DNA of 46,095 bases from Bacillota bacterium (lineage in GTDB: Bacteria; Bacillota; Limnochordia; Limnochordales; ZCTH02-B6), in the NCBI GenBank assembly GCA_017578085.1, contig PKQR01000003.1, positions 1 to 46,095 of the forward strand. The letters are read 5' to 3'. A program made the position numbers and the translations under genes. Under the pieces are notes generated by a model, which saw only the letters and a list, made by a program, of their open reading frames with translations, did no database searches and was not told the DNA's origin. Positions 38,612 to 46,095 of the stretch are shown here, piece by piece (the first letter of the stretch is position 1; each line of letters starts with the position of its first letter).

Positions 38612-39916
38612 CTACCCGAAACGCAGGTTGGCCGGCGGCTTGAGCTCGTGCTCGACCCCAAACAGCTGCGCGGCCGCCGCTGCGAACCGGTAGCCCTCCG
38701 GAGAGCGGGCCTGCTCCTTGAGCCGCACTGTCGGTTCATGCAACAGCTTATTGACGATGGCCGCGCTCAAGGCGCGGATCCGCTCCTTATCGGCTTCCGA
38801 CAAATGATCCAACCGGCGCAGCGCCTTGTCCAATTCCTGCGTGCGGATGGCTTCAGCCCGTTGCCGCAGCAACGCGATGACCGGTGCCACCGCCCGCTGG
38901 CCGTACCAGGTCCAAAACTCCCGGACTTCCTCCTCGACGATGGCCTCGACCTGGTGCACTTGCTCCCGCCGCTGGCTGACGGTCGTGTCGACGACGCCGT
39001 AGAGGTCGTCGATGTTGTACACGACGGCGCCCGCGAGCTCCTGTACCGCCGGGTCCACGTCCCGGGGCACGGCCAGGTCGATGAAGTACAACATCCGGCC
39101 CCGCCGGCGCTCCAGCACCGCCCGCACCATGTCCGCACCGATGAGGGGTTCCGGGGCCCCCGTAGAGCTGATGACGATGTCCGCGGCCTCAAGAGCCGCG
39201 GCGAGTTGCTCCAGCGGCAAGCTGGACCAGCCGTAAGCTTCGGCCAGCTGGCGGGCGCGGGCCTCTGTCCTGTTGGCCACCCGCACCCGGGCATGTCCCT
39301 TCCGGGACAGATGGCGGGCCACCAACTCCGCCACTTTCCCGGCGCCGATCAACAAGATTTCTTTGTCGAACAGGGACGGCGCAATCCGGTAAGCCAGCTT
39401 CACGGCCGCGTGGCTGACGGAGGCGGCACCCTCGCCGATGGCCGTCTCCGCTCGGGCCCGCTTGCCGGCCCTCAGCGCCGCCTCAAACAGCCGGGTCACA
39501 TGGGGCCCCGCGGTCCCGGCCTGTTGGGCCAGCTGCAGCGCCGTGCGCACTTGACCGAGGATCTGGGCTTCGCCGATCAGCATGGAGTCCAGCCCGGCGG
39601 CCACCCGCGCCAGGTGCCGGGCGGCGGCCAAGCCGTTGTAGTTATAGAGGTAGGGAGCGACGGCTGCGCGCGGTTCGCCTGCAAAAGCGCACAAAAATCC
39701 TACTACGGCTTCCGTCCCCTGCGCCTCGTCCTCGCACGCGACGTACACTTCCGTGCGGTTGCAGGTGGACAGAATGGCTGCTTCCGAGCAGCCGCCCGCG
39801 CCGATCAGGCGCCGGAGGTGCTCCGGCACCTGATCTGAACCGAAGGCCAGCCGCTCGCGCACCGCCACCGGGGCGGACTTGTGGTTGAGGCCGACCAGCA
39901 CGATCTGCATGTCCAT
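38612..39916 (-). CDS. hemA: Glutamyl-tRNA reductase
   Basis: NADPH-dependent first committed step of C5 tetrapyrrole synthesis, reducing glutamyl-tRNA(Glu). 434 residues: catalytic Cys in LSTCNRTEVYVACEDE, GLDSMLIGEAQILGQVRTAL, ISSTGAPEPLIGADMV and the C-terminal dimer helix LDKALRRLDHLSEADKERI. The ATG at 39916 (or a Met two codons on) has no ribosome site, and a -10 box ends only five bases before it, so the message may be leaderless. With hemC it forms a two-gene unit. Confidence 0.95.
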   Translation of the reverse strand: MDMQIVLVGLNHKSAPVAVRERLAFGSDQVPEHLRRLIGAGGCSEAAILSTCNRTEVYVACEDEAQGTEAVVGFLCAFAGEPRAAVAPYLYNYNGLAAARHLARVAAGLDSMLIGEAQILGQVRTALQLAQQAGTAGPHVTRLFEAALRAGKRARAETAIGEGAASVSHAAVKLAYRIAPSLFDKEILLIGAGKVAELVARHLSRKGHARVRVANRTEARARQLAEAYGWSSLPLEQLAAALEAADIVISSTGAPEPLIGADMVRAVLERRRGRMLYFIDLAVPRDVDPAVQELAGAVVYNIDDLYGVVDTTVSQRREQVHQVEAIVEEEVREFWTWYGQRAVAPVIALLRQRAEAIRTQELDKALRRLDHLSEADKERIRALSAAIVNKLLHEPTVRLKEQARSPEGYRFAAAAAQLFGVEHELKPPANLRFG

Positions 39917-39921
39917 CGGCT

Positions 39922-39951
39922 ATTGTACCACGTTACACTCCCGATGGCCAA
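39922..39951 (-). promoter_or_regulatory. hemA promoter
   Basis: Minus-strand TTGGCC (39946-39951) and TACAAT (39922-39927), 18 bases apart. The -35 lies in the last nadE codons; the -10 ends five bases before the hemA ATG. Start would fall on or beside the A of the ATG. Box -35 is weak, so this rests mainly on the -10. Confidence 0.5.
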
Positions 39952-40703
39952 TCAACCGGTGCGATCGGCGGCATCTGCCGCTTGTGCTGGCTGATCTTGT
40001 GCAGGTGATCGATGCGGGCCTGCACCGCCGCGGCGGCACGGCCCTCGAGCAGGTACGTGTCGAGATCGTTGTACGTGAGCCCCAGCTCCTCCTCGTCGGT
40101 CTGGCCGGGCCACAAACCGGCGCTGGGCGGGCGCTGGAGCAGCTGCTCGGGCAAGCCGAGGTAGCGGGCCAGAGCATAGACCTGCCGCTTGACGAGGCCC
40201 CCCAGGGGCAGGATGTCGCCGGTGTCGCCGTATTTGGTGCAGTAGCCCACGTGCAGTTCCGAACGGTTGCCGGTGGCCACCACCAGGTAGTTGTGCAGGT
40301 TGGCGATGTAATACAGGGTCGCCATGCGCAACCTCGGTTTCAAATTTGCCCGGGTCAAACGCACCCGTTGCTCCGGCGCGGCTACATCGGCTGGGCTGAC
40401 GGCCGTCTCCAGTGCCGCGAGCAGTTGATCGTAGATGGGGGTCAGATCGACCCGCACCACCGGCACGCCCTCGTGCTCCGCCAGGAGCCGCGCGCTGGCT
40501 TCATCGGCCGGGTCGCTGTGGCACGGCATGATCACGCCCAAGGTCCGTCCCGGAAACGCCCGGCGGCACAAGGCCGCCACCACCGCCGAATCGATCCCGC
40601 CGCTCAGTCCCACGACGGCGCCGGAAGCTCCGGCCTCGTCCACCCGCTCCCGCAGCCACCGCACCAACCCGTCCACCACAGAACTCAAGGCGGCGTCCGC
40701 CAT
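39933..40703 (-). CDS. nadE: NH3-dependent NAD+ synthase
   Basis: ATP-dependent amidation of deamido-NAD with ammonia, last step of NAD synthesis. 256 residues, the short ammonia-using form with no nitrilase domain. P-loop-like GLSGGIDSAVVAALCRRAF, MPCHSDPADEASARLLAEHE, LKPRLRMATLYYIAN, TGNRSELHVGYCTKYGD and LLQRPPSAGLWPGQTDEEEL are present. ATG 40703 after GGAGGG. It is next to nnr, so NAD(P) synthesis and repair are grouped. The 120-base gap before it holds TATAAC (near 40790) but only a weak -35. Confidence 0.95.
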   Translation of the reverse strand: MADAALSSVVDGLVRWLRERVDEAGASGAVVGLSGGIDSAVVAALCRRAFPGRTLGVIMPCHSDPADEASARLLAEHEGVPVVRVDLTPIYDQLLAALETAVSPADVAAPEQRVRLTRANLKPRLRMATLYYIANLHNYLVVATGNRSELHVGYCTKYGDTGDILPLGGLVKRQVYALARYLGLPEQLLQRPPSAGLWPGQTDEEELGLTYNDLDTYLLEGRAAAAVQARIDHLHKISQHKRQMPPIAPVDWPSGV

Positions 40704-40822
40704 CGCCTAACCCTCCTGATCCGGAACCGATTTTCCGAACTGTATTCGCACGCGCGCCGACCGCTCCTGCCTGGACCAGGCCGCAGCAAGGTTATACATG
40801 GCCGTCCCGGTATACACGACCT

Positions 40823-41974
40823 TCACGAAGCGGCGGCCGCCGCGGTGCCGAGCAGGTGGCGGCGGGGATTGCGGGATCCGACCATGCAGACGATCTCGTA
40901 GGGAATCGTGCCCAACGCTTGCGCCCAATCTTCAGCGGTGATGGTTTCGCCGCCGTCGGCGCCCAAGAGCGTTACCACATCCCCCGGGCGCACGGGCAGA
41001 TCGCCTGCGTCCACCATGCAGTGGTTCATGCAGATGCGGCCGACAATGGGCCGCTTTTGGCCATGGACCAGCACGTGCATCTTGTGGGACAAGCTGCGGC
41101 TGAGGCCGTCCGCATAGCCCACGGGCAAGGTGGCCACCGTCGTCTCGGTGCGCGTCGCGTACGTGCTGCCGTAGCTGATGGGCCAGCCGGCCGGCAGCCG
41201 GCGGGCCGCGACGACCCGGGCGCGAAACGCCAGGGCGGGCCGCAGCTCGAGCCCCAAGGCTTTGGCCCGGGCGGCCACAAAGGAGGACGGTGCGATGCCG
41301 TAGAGGGCTATCCCTACGCGGGCCAAGGAGTAGCGGCTTTCCGGGAGCACGATCGCGCCCGCGCTGTTGGCCGCATGGGCCATCGGCGGCCGCAGGCCGT
41401 GGCGCTCCAGCGCGGCCAGCACCGCGTTGAAGCGCTCCAGCTGCGCCCGGGCCGAGCTGAGGTCCTCCTCGTCCGCAGCCGCCATATGCGTGAAAACCCC
41501 TGCCAGCTCGACGCCCGCAAGCCCGTGTACCGCCGTTGCCAGCGCGACGGCGTCCCCGGGCAGCACCCCAAGCCGGCCCATGCCGGTGTCCACTTTTAAA
41601 TGCACCGGGATCGGCCGGCCGCGGCGCTCCCCGGCCGCGGCCAGCACCCGGGCGGTTTCGTAGTCCGCCACCGTGCCGATGAGGTCAAATGTGTCGTAGG
41701 CCAGCGCCTGGTCGGGCAACGGCGGGGTCAAGACGAGGATGGGCCCCTTCACCCCGGCGGTCCTCAGTTCCACCGCCTCGTCGACGACCGCCACGATCAA
41801 GCCAGCGGCGCCGGCGGCCAGCACCGTGCGGGCGGTCTCCACCGGCCCGTGTCCGTACGCCTGGGCTTTGACGACGGCCCAGAGCTGCGCGCCGTCCAAG
41901 AGCTGGCGCAGCGCCCGCACGTTGTGCGCCAGCGCGCCGTGATCGATTTCCACCCAGCGCAGCGGCTCGCTCAT
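40823..41974 (-). CDS. alr: Alanine racemase
   Basis: PLP enzyme that makes D-alanine for peptidoglycan. 383 residues from ATG 41974. The PLP-lysine motif is VVKAQAYGHG, with Gln where Asp is usual; LKVDTGMGRLG, ARVGIALYGI, PISYGSTYATRTETTVATL with the catalytic Tyr, and the C-terminal GRICMNHCMVDAGDLP and GTIPYEIVCMVGSRNPRR complete the family set. It follows nnr by 50 bases; the acpS-nnr-alr order matches that of many Bacillota. Probably the biosynthetic alr. Confidence 0.95.
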   Translation of the reverse strand: MSEPLRWVEIDHGALAHNVRALRQLLDGAQLWAVVKAQAYGHGPVETARTVLAAGAAGLIVAVVDEAVELRTAGVKGPILVLTPPLPDQALAYDTFDLIGTVADYETARVLAAAGERRGRPIPVHLKVDTGMGRLGVLPGDAVALATAVHGLAGVELAGVFTHMAAADEEDLSSARAQLERFNAVLAALERHGLRPPMAHAANSAGAIVLPESRYSLARVGIALYGIAPSSFVAARAKALGLELRPALAFRARVVAARRLPAGWPISYGSTYATRTETTVATLPVGYADGLSRSLSHKMHVLVHGQKRPIVGRICMNHCMVDAGDLPVRPGDVVTLLGADGGETITAEDWAQALGTIPYEIVCMVGSRNPRRHLLGTAAAAAS

Positions 41975-42024
41975 GGGCCTGCGCCCCCGCCTTGGCCGCC
42001 GGCCTGGCCCGCGCCCACCGCTCC

Positions 42025-43749
42025 CTACCCCTCCATGTCCAGCATCGGTCCTTGACCGTCCCTGGCCCGGGCCAACGCCTGCGGCAGGCTGTCGGCCACA
42101 TCGCCGGCCACGATGCCGGCGGGCCCGCGGGCGGCCGCGGCCAAGTCCCCGGCCAAGCCGTGTACGTATACCCCTGCCACTGCCGCCGCCAGGGCGTCCG
42201 CCCCCTGCGCCAAAAGCCCGCCGATGGCGCCCGCCAGCACGTCGCCCGTGCCACCGGTCCCCAACGCGCTGCTGCCGGTGCTGTTGATGTAAGCGCGCCC
42301 GTCGGGGGCGGCCACGACCGTGGGCGACCCTTTCAGCACCACCACGGCACCCCATGCCCGGGCCCGATCGCGGGCGATGGCCAGCGGGTTCGCCAAGACA
42401 TCCTTAACCGTCACGGCGCAAAGGCGCGCCATCTCCCCGGGATGAGGCGTCAGCACCAGCGGGAACCTCCGCTCCCGGGTCCGCTCCAATAACCGGGCAC
42501 CCTCCCCCAGGGCGTACAGGGCGTCGGCGTCGGCCACCACCGGCCATGCGGCCGCCTCCAGCACCCGGCGCACCACCTGGCCCACGGCCTCGCTGCGGGA
42601 CAGGCCGGGCCCGATCACCAGGACGTCGGCCCGGGTCATGGCCTGCAACACTTCCGCCGCCGCCTCCGGGGCGAGGCCCCCATCCAGCATGTCCGGCAGG
42701 GGCCTCGTCAAAGCTTCCATGATGGCGCTGGCAAACACCGGCACTAGCCCTGCGGGCCCGGCCAGCGTCACCAGTCCGGCGCCCACTCGCTGGGCTCCCC
42801 GCGCGGCCAGCATCGGGGCCCCGGACATACCCCGGGCACCGCCCACCACCAGCACGTGGCCGAAGGTGCCCTTGTGGCCCGTGGGCGGCCGCGGCGGCAA
42901 CAGCGCCCGCACCAAGCCCGGCTCCACCCACACGGTGAGCGCCGGCGCTTCCGCATGGCCGCCGTCTGCCGGCTTGTCCGCGCCCGCCTTGTCCCGGGCA
43001 GCTTGCCCCGCATTCCCCGCCACGGGCGTGCCCACGGCAGTCCCTTTTTCGTCCGCCTGAGGCGCCGCGGCCGCCGGCACCGGACTGTCCGTCACCAGTG
43101 CCCGCGGGAGGCCGATATCGGCTACGACCAAGTGCCCCGCCAGTTCCCGTCCGGGCGGCAAAAGCAGCCCCACCTTGGGCAGACCGAGCGTCACGGTCCA
43201 GGTGGCTTGCACCACCGGTCCCGGTGCGGCGCCCGTGTCCGCGTCGAGCCCTGAAGGGATGTCGACCGCCAGCACGGGCCGGCCTGCGCCATTGATGATG
43301 TCGATGGCCAGGGCCACCAGGCCCCGGGGCTCGCCGCGGCTGCCCGTACCCAGCAGGGCGTCGATTATCAGATCCGCGGTGGCCGCGTTGAGCCTGGCTC
43401 TAGATTCCGTATCTTCGCGCAAGGGAACGACTTCGATGCCGAGCCGCCGGGCCATGGCCAGCTGCACGGCCATGTCTTTGCTCACCCGCTCCGGGTCCCC
43501 TGCGAGAAACACCTTGACCCGTGCACCCCAGTTGCTCAGGTGGCGCGCCGCCACCACCCCGTCGCCGCCGTTGTTGCCTCTGCCGGCAAACACCACCGCC
43601 TTGCGGCTGCGGGTGGCGACCAGCTCCCGCCAGCTGCGGCGGGCCACGGCGAGACCGGCGTGTTCCATGAGGATGAGAGACGGGATGCCGTACCCTTCGA
43701 TGGCGGTTTTATCGATGGCCCGCATTTCGGCCGCGGTGACGACCCTCAC
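42025..43749 (-). CDS. nnr: Bifunctional NAD(P)HX epimerase/dehydratase
   Basis: Repairs hydrated NADH and NADPH. 574 residues: N-terminal epimerase (YjeF_N; VVTAAEMRAIDKTAIEGYGI, FAGRGNNGGDGVVAARHL, DIPSGLDADTGA) and C-terminal ADP-dependent dehydratase (KGTFGHVLVVGGARGMSGAP, LVIGPGLSRSEAVG, LTPHPGEMARLC, GTGGTGDVLAGAIGGLLAQG). The two are joined by an unusually long Ala/Gly/Asp linker (about 230-285). ATG or GTG start at 43749 with SD upstream; 11 bases after acpS. Confidence 0.95.
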   Translation of the reverse strand: MRVVTAAEMRAIDKTAIEGYGIPSLILMEHAGLAVARRSWRELVATRSRKAVVFAGRGNNGGDGVVAARHLSNWGARVKVFLAGDPERVSKDMAVQLAMARRLGIEVVPLREDTESRARLNAATADLIIDALLGTGSRGEPRGLVALAIDIINGAGRPVLAVDIPSGLDADTGAAPGPVVQATWTVTLGLPKVGLLLPPGRELAGHLVVADIGLPRALVTDSPVPAAAAPQADEKGTAVGTPVAGNAGQAARDKAGADKPADGGHAEAPALTVWVEPGLVRALLPPRPPTGHKGTFGHVLVVGGARGMSGAPMLAARGAQRVGAGLVTLAGPAGLVPVFASAIMEALTRPLPDMLDGGLAPEAAAEVLQAMTRADVLVIGPGLSRSEAVGQVVRRVLEAAAWPVVADADALYALGEGARLLERTRERRFPLVLTPHPGEMARLCAVTVKDVLANPLAIARDRARAWGAVVVLKGSPTVVAAPDGRAYINSTGSSALGTGGTGDVLAGAIGGLLAQGADALAAAVAGVYVHGLAGDLAAAARGPAGIVAGDVADSLPQALARARDGQGPMLDMEG

Positions 43750-43760
43750 GGCTTGCCTCC

Positions 43761-44138
43761 CTACCGGCTCTCGGCCAAGGCGTGGGCCACGGCCACGGCC
43801 CCGTCATGGGCCAGGCTCAGATGGATGGCCGTGACCCCCTTCTCCTTCGCCAGGCGCCGGGCAGCGCCCTGCAGGCGCACCACAGGCTCGCCGGACGGGC
43901 CATGCGCAACCTCGATGTCGCGCCAACCGACCGGGCCCCAGCCGCAGCCCAAGGCTTTCATGACCGCCTCTTTGGCGGCAAAACGGGCGGCAAGGCACTT
44001 GGCCCGGTCCCGGCGGGCCATGCACCTCTCCAGCTCCGCGGGGGTAAAAACGCGCTCGAGGAAGCGGGCCCCGGACCGCGCCAGGGCCCGCTCCACCCGT
44101 GCCACCTCCACCACATCGACACCGATGCCGACGACCAT
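43761..44138 (-). CDS. acpS: Holo-acyl-carrier-protein synthase
   Basis: Transfers phosphopantetheine from CoA to apo-ACP, which activates fatty-acid synthesis. 125 residues from ATG 44138. Motifs VVGIGVDVVEVARVERAL (Mg-binding Asp), RFAAKEAVMKALGCGW (Glu and Lys) and HLSLAHDGAVAVAHAL. Stands 29 bases after glmS and 11 before nnr, so probably part of one transcript. Confidence 0.95.
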   Translation of the reverse strand: MVVGIGVDVVEVARVERALARSGARFLERVFTPAELERCMARRDRAKCLAARFAAKEAVMKALGCGWGPVGWRDIEVAHGPSGEPVVRLQGAARRLAKEKGVTAIHLSLAHDGAVAVAHALAESR

Positions 44139-44167
44139 CCCGGGCACCACTCCCGCGCTACGGAAGC

Positions 44168-45997
44168 CTATTCCACCGTCACGCTCTTGGCCAGGTTGCG
44201 CGGTTTATCCACGTCGCGGCCCAAAAGGCGCGCCACGTGGTAGGCCAGTATCTGCAGGGGAACAACCGACAGCACGGGCATCATGAGGTCTGCCGCCGCC
44301 GGCAGGAAGACCGTCGCATCCGCCACCCGGGCGATGTCTTCCGCTTCAGGCACGGTGACGGCCAGCACCCATGCGCCCCGCGCTTTCACCTCTTTGATGT
44401 TGCTTAGCATCTTGTCCAAGAGCGGGCGCTGCGTCGCCAAGGCCACCACCGGCACGCCGTCGGTGATCAGGGCCAACGTCCCGTGCTTGAGCTCGCCGGC
44501 GGCGTAGGCCTCGGCGTGGATATAGGAGATCTCCTTGAGTTTCAGCGCCCCTTCCATGGCCGTCGCGGCGTCGAGCCCGCGGCCGATGAAAAAGACGTGT
44601 TCCGCCGGGACAAACCGCTCGGCCAGGGCGGCCACCTCGTCTTCCATCTCCAGCACCGCTTCGAGCTGCGCGGGCAGCGCGACCAAATCGTCCATGAGCG
44701 CCGCGACACGGGCCCGGTCGACGGTTTCCCGCTCAAGGCCCAAATACCCGGCCAACAGGTACAGGGCCACCAGCTGCGTCGTGTACGCCTTGGTGGACGC
44801 CACCGCGACTTCGGGACCGGCGACGGTGTAGATGACATGATCCGCCTCGCGGGCCAGGGAGCTGCCTACGACGTTGGTGATGGCCAGCACCTGCGCGCCC
44901 CTCGCCCGCGCCTCCCGCATGGCTGCGAGGGTGTCGGCGGTTTCGCCGGACTGGCTGATCATCAAGGCGATGGTCCGGTCGTCCACCAGCGGATCCCGGT
45001 AGCGGAACTCGGCCGCGAGGTCCACTTCCACCGGAACCCGGGCAAACCACTCCAAAACCGGCTTGCCCACGAGCCCCGCATGCCGGGCGGTGCCCATGGC
45101 CAGCACGTCGATCTTGCGCAAGCTGCGCACGTATTCGCGCTCCAGGGAAACGCCGGGCAGCACGATCCGCCCCCGCTCCCGGTCCAGCTTTCCGGCCAGC
45201 GTGTCCCGGACCGCGCGCGGCTGCTCGTGGATCTCCTTGCGCATAAAGTGCTCGTAACCGCCCTTTTCGCTCGCAGCCGCGTCCCAGTCCACATGCAGCA
45301 CGGTTTTTTCCCGGGGACGCCCGTGCATGTCCAGGAACGTGACGCCTTCGGCGGTGATGACCGCCAGTTCGCCGTCCTCGAGCACGTACACGGAGCGGGT
45401 GTAGGGCAAGATGGCCGGGATGTCCGACGCCGCGAAGTTCGCGTCCCGGCCGACGCCCACCACGAGCGGGCTGTCCTTGCGGGCCACGATGACCCGGTCA
45501 GGTTCGTCCGCGTGCACGACCGCGATGGCCCAGGAGCCCTTGAGGCGGGCGAGGCTCGCGCGCACGGCTTCCAGCAGATCGCCCCGGTAGTTTTCCTCGA
45601 TCAGGTGGGGCAGCACTTCGGTATCGGTGTCGGAGGAGAACCGGTGGCCGCGGGCCACCAGTTCCGCCCGCAGCGCCAGGTAGTTCTCGATGATGCCGTT
45701 GTGGACGACTGCCACGCGGCCCGTGCAGTCTACGTGGGGATGGGCGTTGTGGTCGGCGGGAGCCCCGTGGGTCGCCCAGCGGGTGTGCCCGATTCCCGTC
45801 ACGCCCGTTACCGGATACTCCTCCAAAAGCTGTGCCAGCCGCTCGAGACGCCCGGCGGCCTTGCGCACTTCAAGCTTGGCCCCGGTGCACACGGCCGCGC
45901 CGGCCGAGTCGTAGCCCCGGTACTCCAGCCGCTGCAGGCCATCGAGGAGGATGGGCGCGGCCTGCTCACGCCCCGCGTATCCGACGATTCCGCACAT
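44168..45997 (-). CDS. glmS: Glucosamine-fructose-6-phosphate aminotransferase
   Basis: Makes glucosamine-6-phosphate from fructose-6-phosphate and glutamine, the first step of amino-sugar synthesis. 609 residues: class II glutaminase domain with Cys1 after the initiating Met (CGIVGYAGREQAAPILLDGL, RLEYRGYDSAGAAV), then two SIS isomerase domains (MISQSGETADTLAAMREARA, IGRGLDAATAMEGALKLKEI) and the terminal KPRNLAKSVTVE. The glmS ribozyme usual in Bacillota is not visible in the 98 bases before the start. YvcK and RapZ in the same window are relevant regulators. Confidence 0.97.
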   Translation of the reverse strand: MCGIVGYAGREQAAPILLDGLQRLEYRGYDSAGAAVCTGAKLEVRKAAGRLERLAQLLEEYPVTGVTGIGHTRWATHGAPADHNAHPHVDCTGRVAVVHNGIIENYLALRAELVARGHRFSSDTDTEVLPHLIEENYRGDLLEAVRASLARLKGSWAIAVVHADEPDRVIVARKDSPLVVGVGRDANFAASDIPAILPYTRSVYVLEDGELAVITAEGVTFLDMHGRPREKTVLHVDWDAAASEKGGYEHFMRKEIHEQPRAVRDTLAGKLDRERGRIVLPGVSLEREYVRSLRKIDVLAMGTARHAGLVGKPVLEWFARVPVEVDLAAEFRYRDPLVDDRTIALMISQSGETADTLAAMREARARGAQVLAITNVVGSSLAREADHVIYTVAGPEVAVASTKAYTTQLVALYLLAGYLGLERETVDRARVAALMDDLVALPAQLEAVLEMEDEVAALAERFVPAEHVFFIGRGLDAATAMEGALKLKEISYIHAEAYAAGELKHGTLALITDGVPVVALATQRPLLDKMLSNIKEVKARGAWVLAVTVPEAEDIARVADATVFLPAAADLMMPVLSVVPLQILAYHVARLLGRDVDKPRNLAKSVTVE

Positions 45998-46095
45998 GTA
46001 GTGACCAGCCCAGCCCCGGGGAGCCCCCTCCCGCTCCCGCTGTGGGGCCCGGGCACCACCTCCCTTGAGGGCTTGTGACCGCCTGGACGCTGTTT

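Noticed and set aside
45998..46095. Possible glmS ribozyme or T-box before glmS
   Set aside because: The 98 bases contain AGGGAGGTGGTGCCCGGG, faintly like a T-box end, and G/C-rich stems, but neither the glmS ribozyme core nor the T-box AGGGTGGNACCGCG is present. The upstream region is cut by the window edge, so it cannot be tested.

Overview
This window looks like chromosomal core DNA from a GC-rich (very roughly two-thirds GC by eye), spore-forming-type member of the Bacillota, probably a thermophile or moderate thermophile of the Thermaerobacter / Symbiobacterium / Limnochordia kind. The reasons are a GerMN-domain protein next to rph-rdgB (the gerM-rph-rdgB order of Bacillus), a YtfI-like DUF2953 protein, the rapZ-yvcK-whiA block followed by a glycolytic operon, frequent GTG and TTG starts with strong GGAGG ribosome sites, and tRNA genes with encoded CCA ends. 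The genus is inference; no rRNA is present. I saw no phage, insertion sequence, CRISPR array or toxin-antitoxin pair.

Nearly everything is transcribed right to left (minus strand). From the right edge: glmS, acpS, nnr and alr (amino-sugar, acyl-carrier and D-alanine supply for the envelope, plus NAD(P)HX repair), nadE, then hemA-hemC with a promoter at the nadE/hemA junction. Next is a polysaccharide operon: a membrane-anchored DOMON-type protein, an amylo-alpha-1,6-glucosidase, a CBS-pair protein and a GT4 glucosyltransferase. A complete ABC importer for branched-chain amino acids or related amides (livK-H-M-G-F) follows. It is met head-on by the only two plus-strand genes, a DUF4912 protein and a GH57/DUF1957 branching-type enzyme. 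These are divergent from a GH15 glucoamylase-like gene. The GH15 gene runs into a secreted FG-GAP-like protein, nagA-nagB, rapZ-yvcK-whiA and gap-pgk-tpiA-eno, with secG and hppA behind. Then come smpB and ssrA (tmRNA), a multidomain cell-wall amidase, a GerMN lipid-free membrane protein, murD, rph and rdgB, four tRNA genes, the DUF2953 gene, two more tRNA genes, and the start of tig, which runs off the left edge.

The genes fit a common theme of carbon storage and hexose-phosphate allocation. GH15, GH57, GT4 and the debranching enzyme build and break an alpha-glucan; NagA/NagB/GlmS control amino-sugar flow to peptidoglycan; RapZ and YvcK are known regulators at that branch point; the glycolytic operon drains the triose end; and HppA recovers energy from pyrophosphate.

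The most unusual items are a tRNA-Gly(UCC) whose conserved 19-56 tertiary pair appears swapped to C19:G56, a tmRNA whose tag ends YAAAA instead of YALAA and has an odd T arm, promoters with perfect inverted repeats in the spacer (tig, smpB), promoters built over the stop codons of upstream genes, a probably leaderless hemA, a cysteine-free solute-binding protein that cannot be a lipoprotein, and the split glucan gene cluster with a CBS sensor. The last is the best candidate for an undescribed system. Positions of promoters and terminators come from reading consensus boxes and stems by eye.
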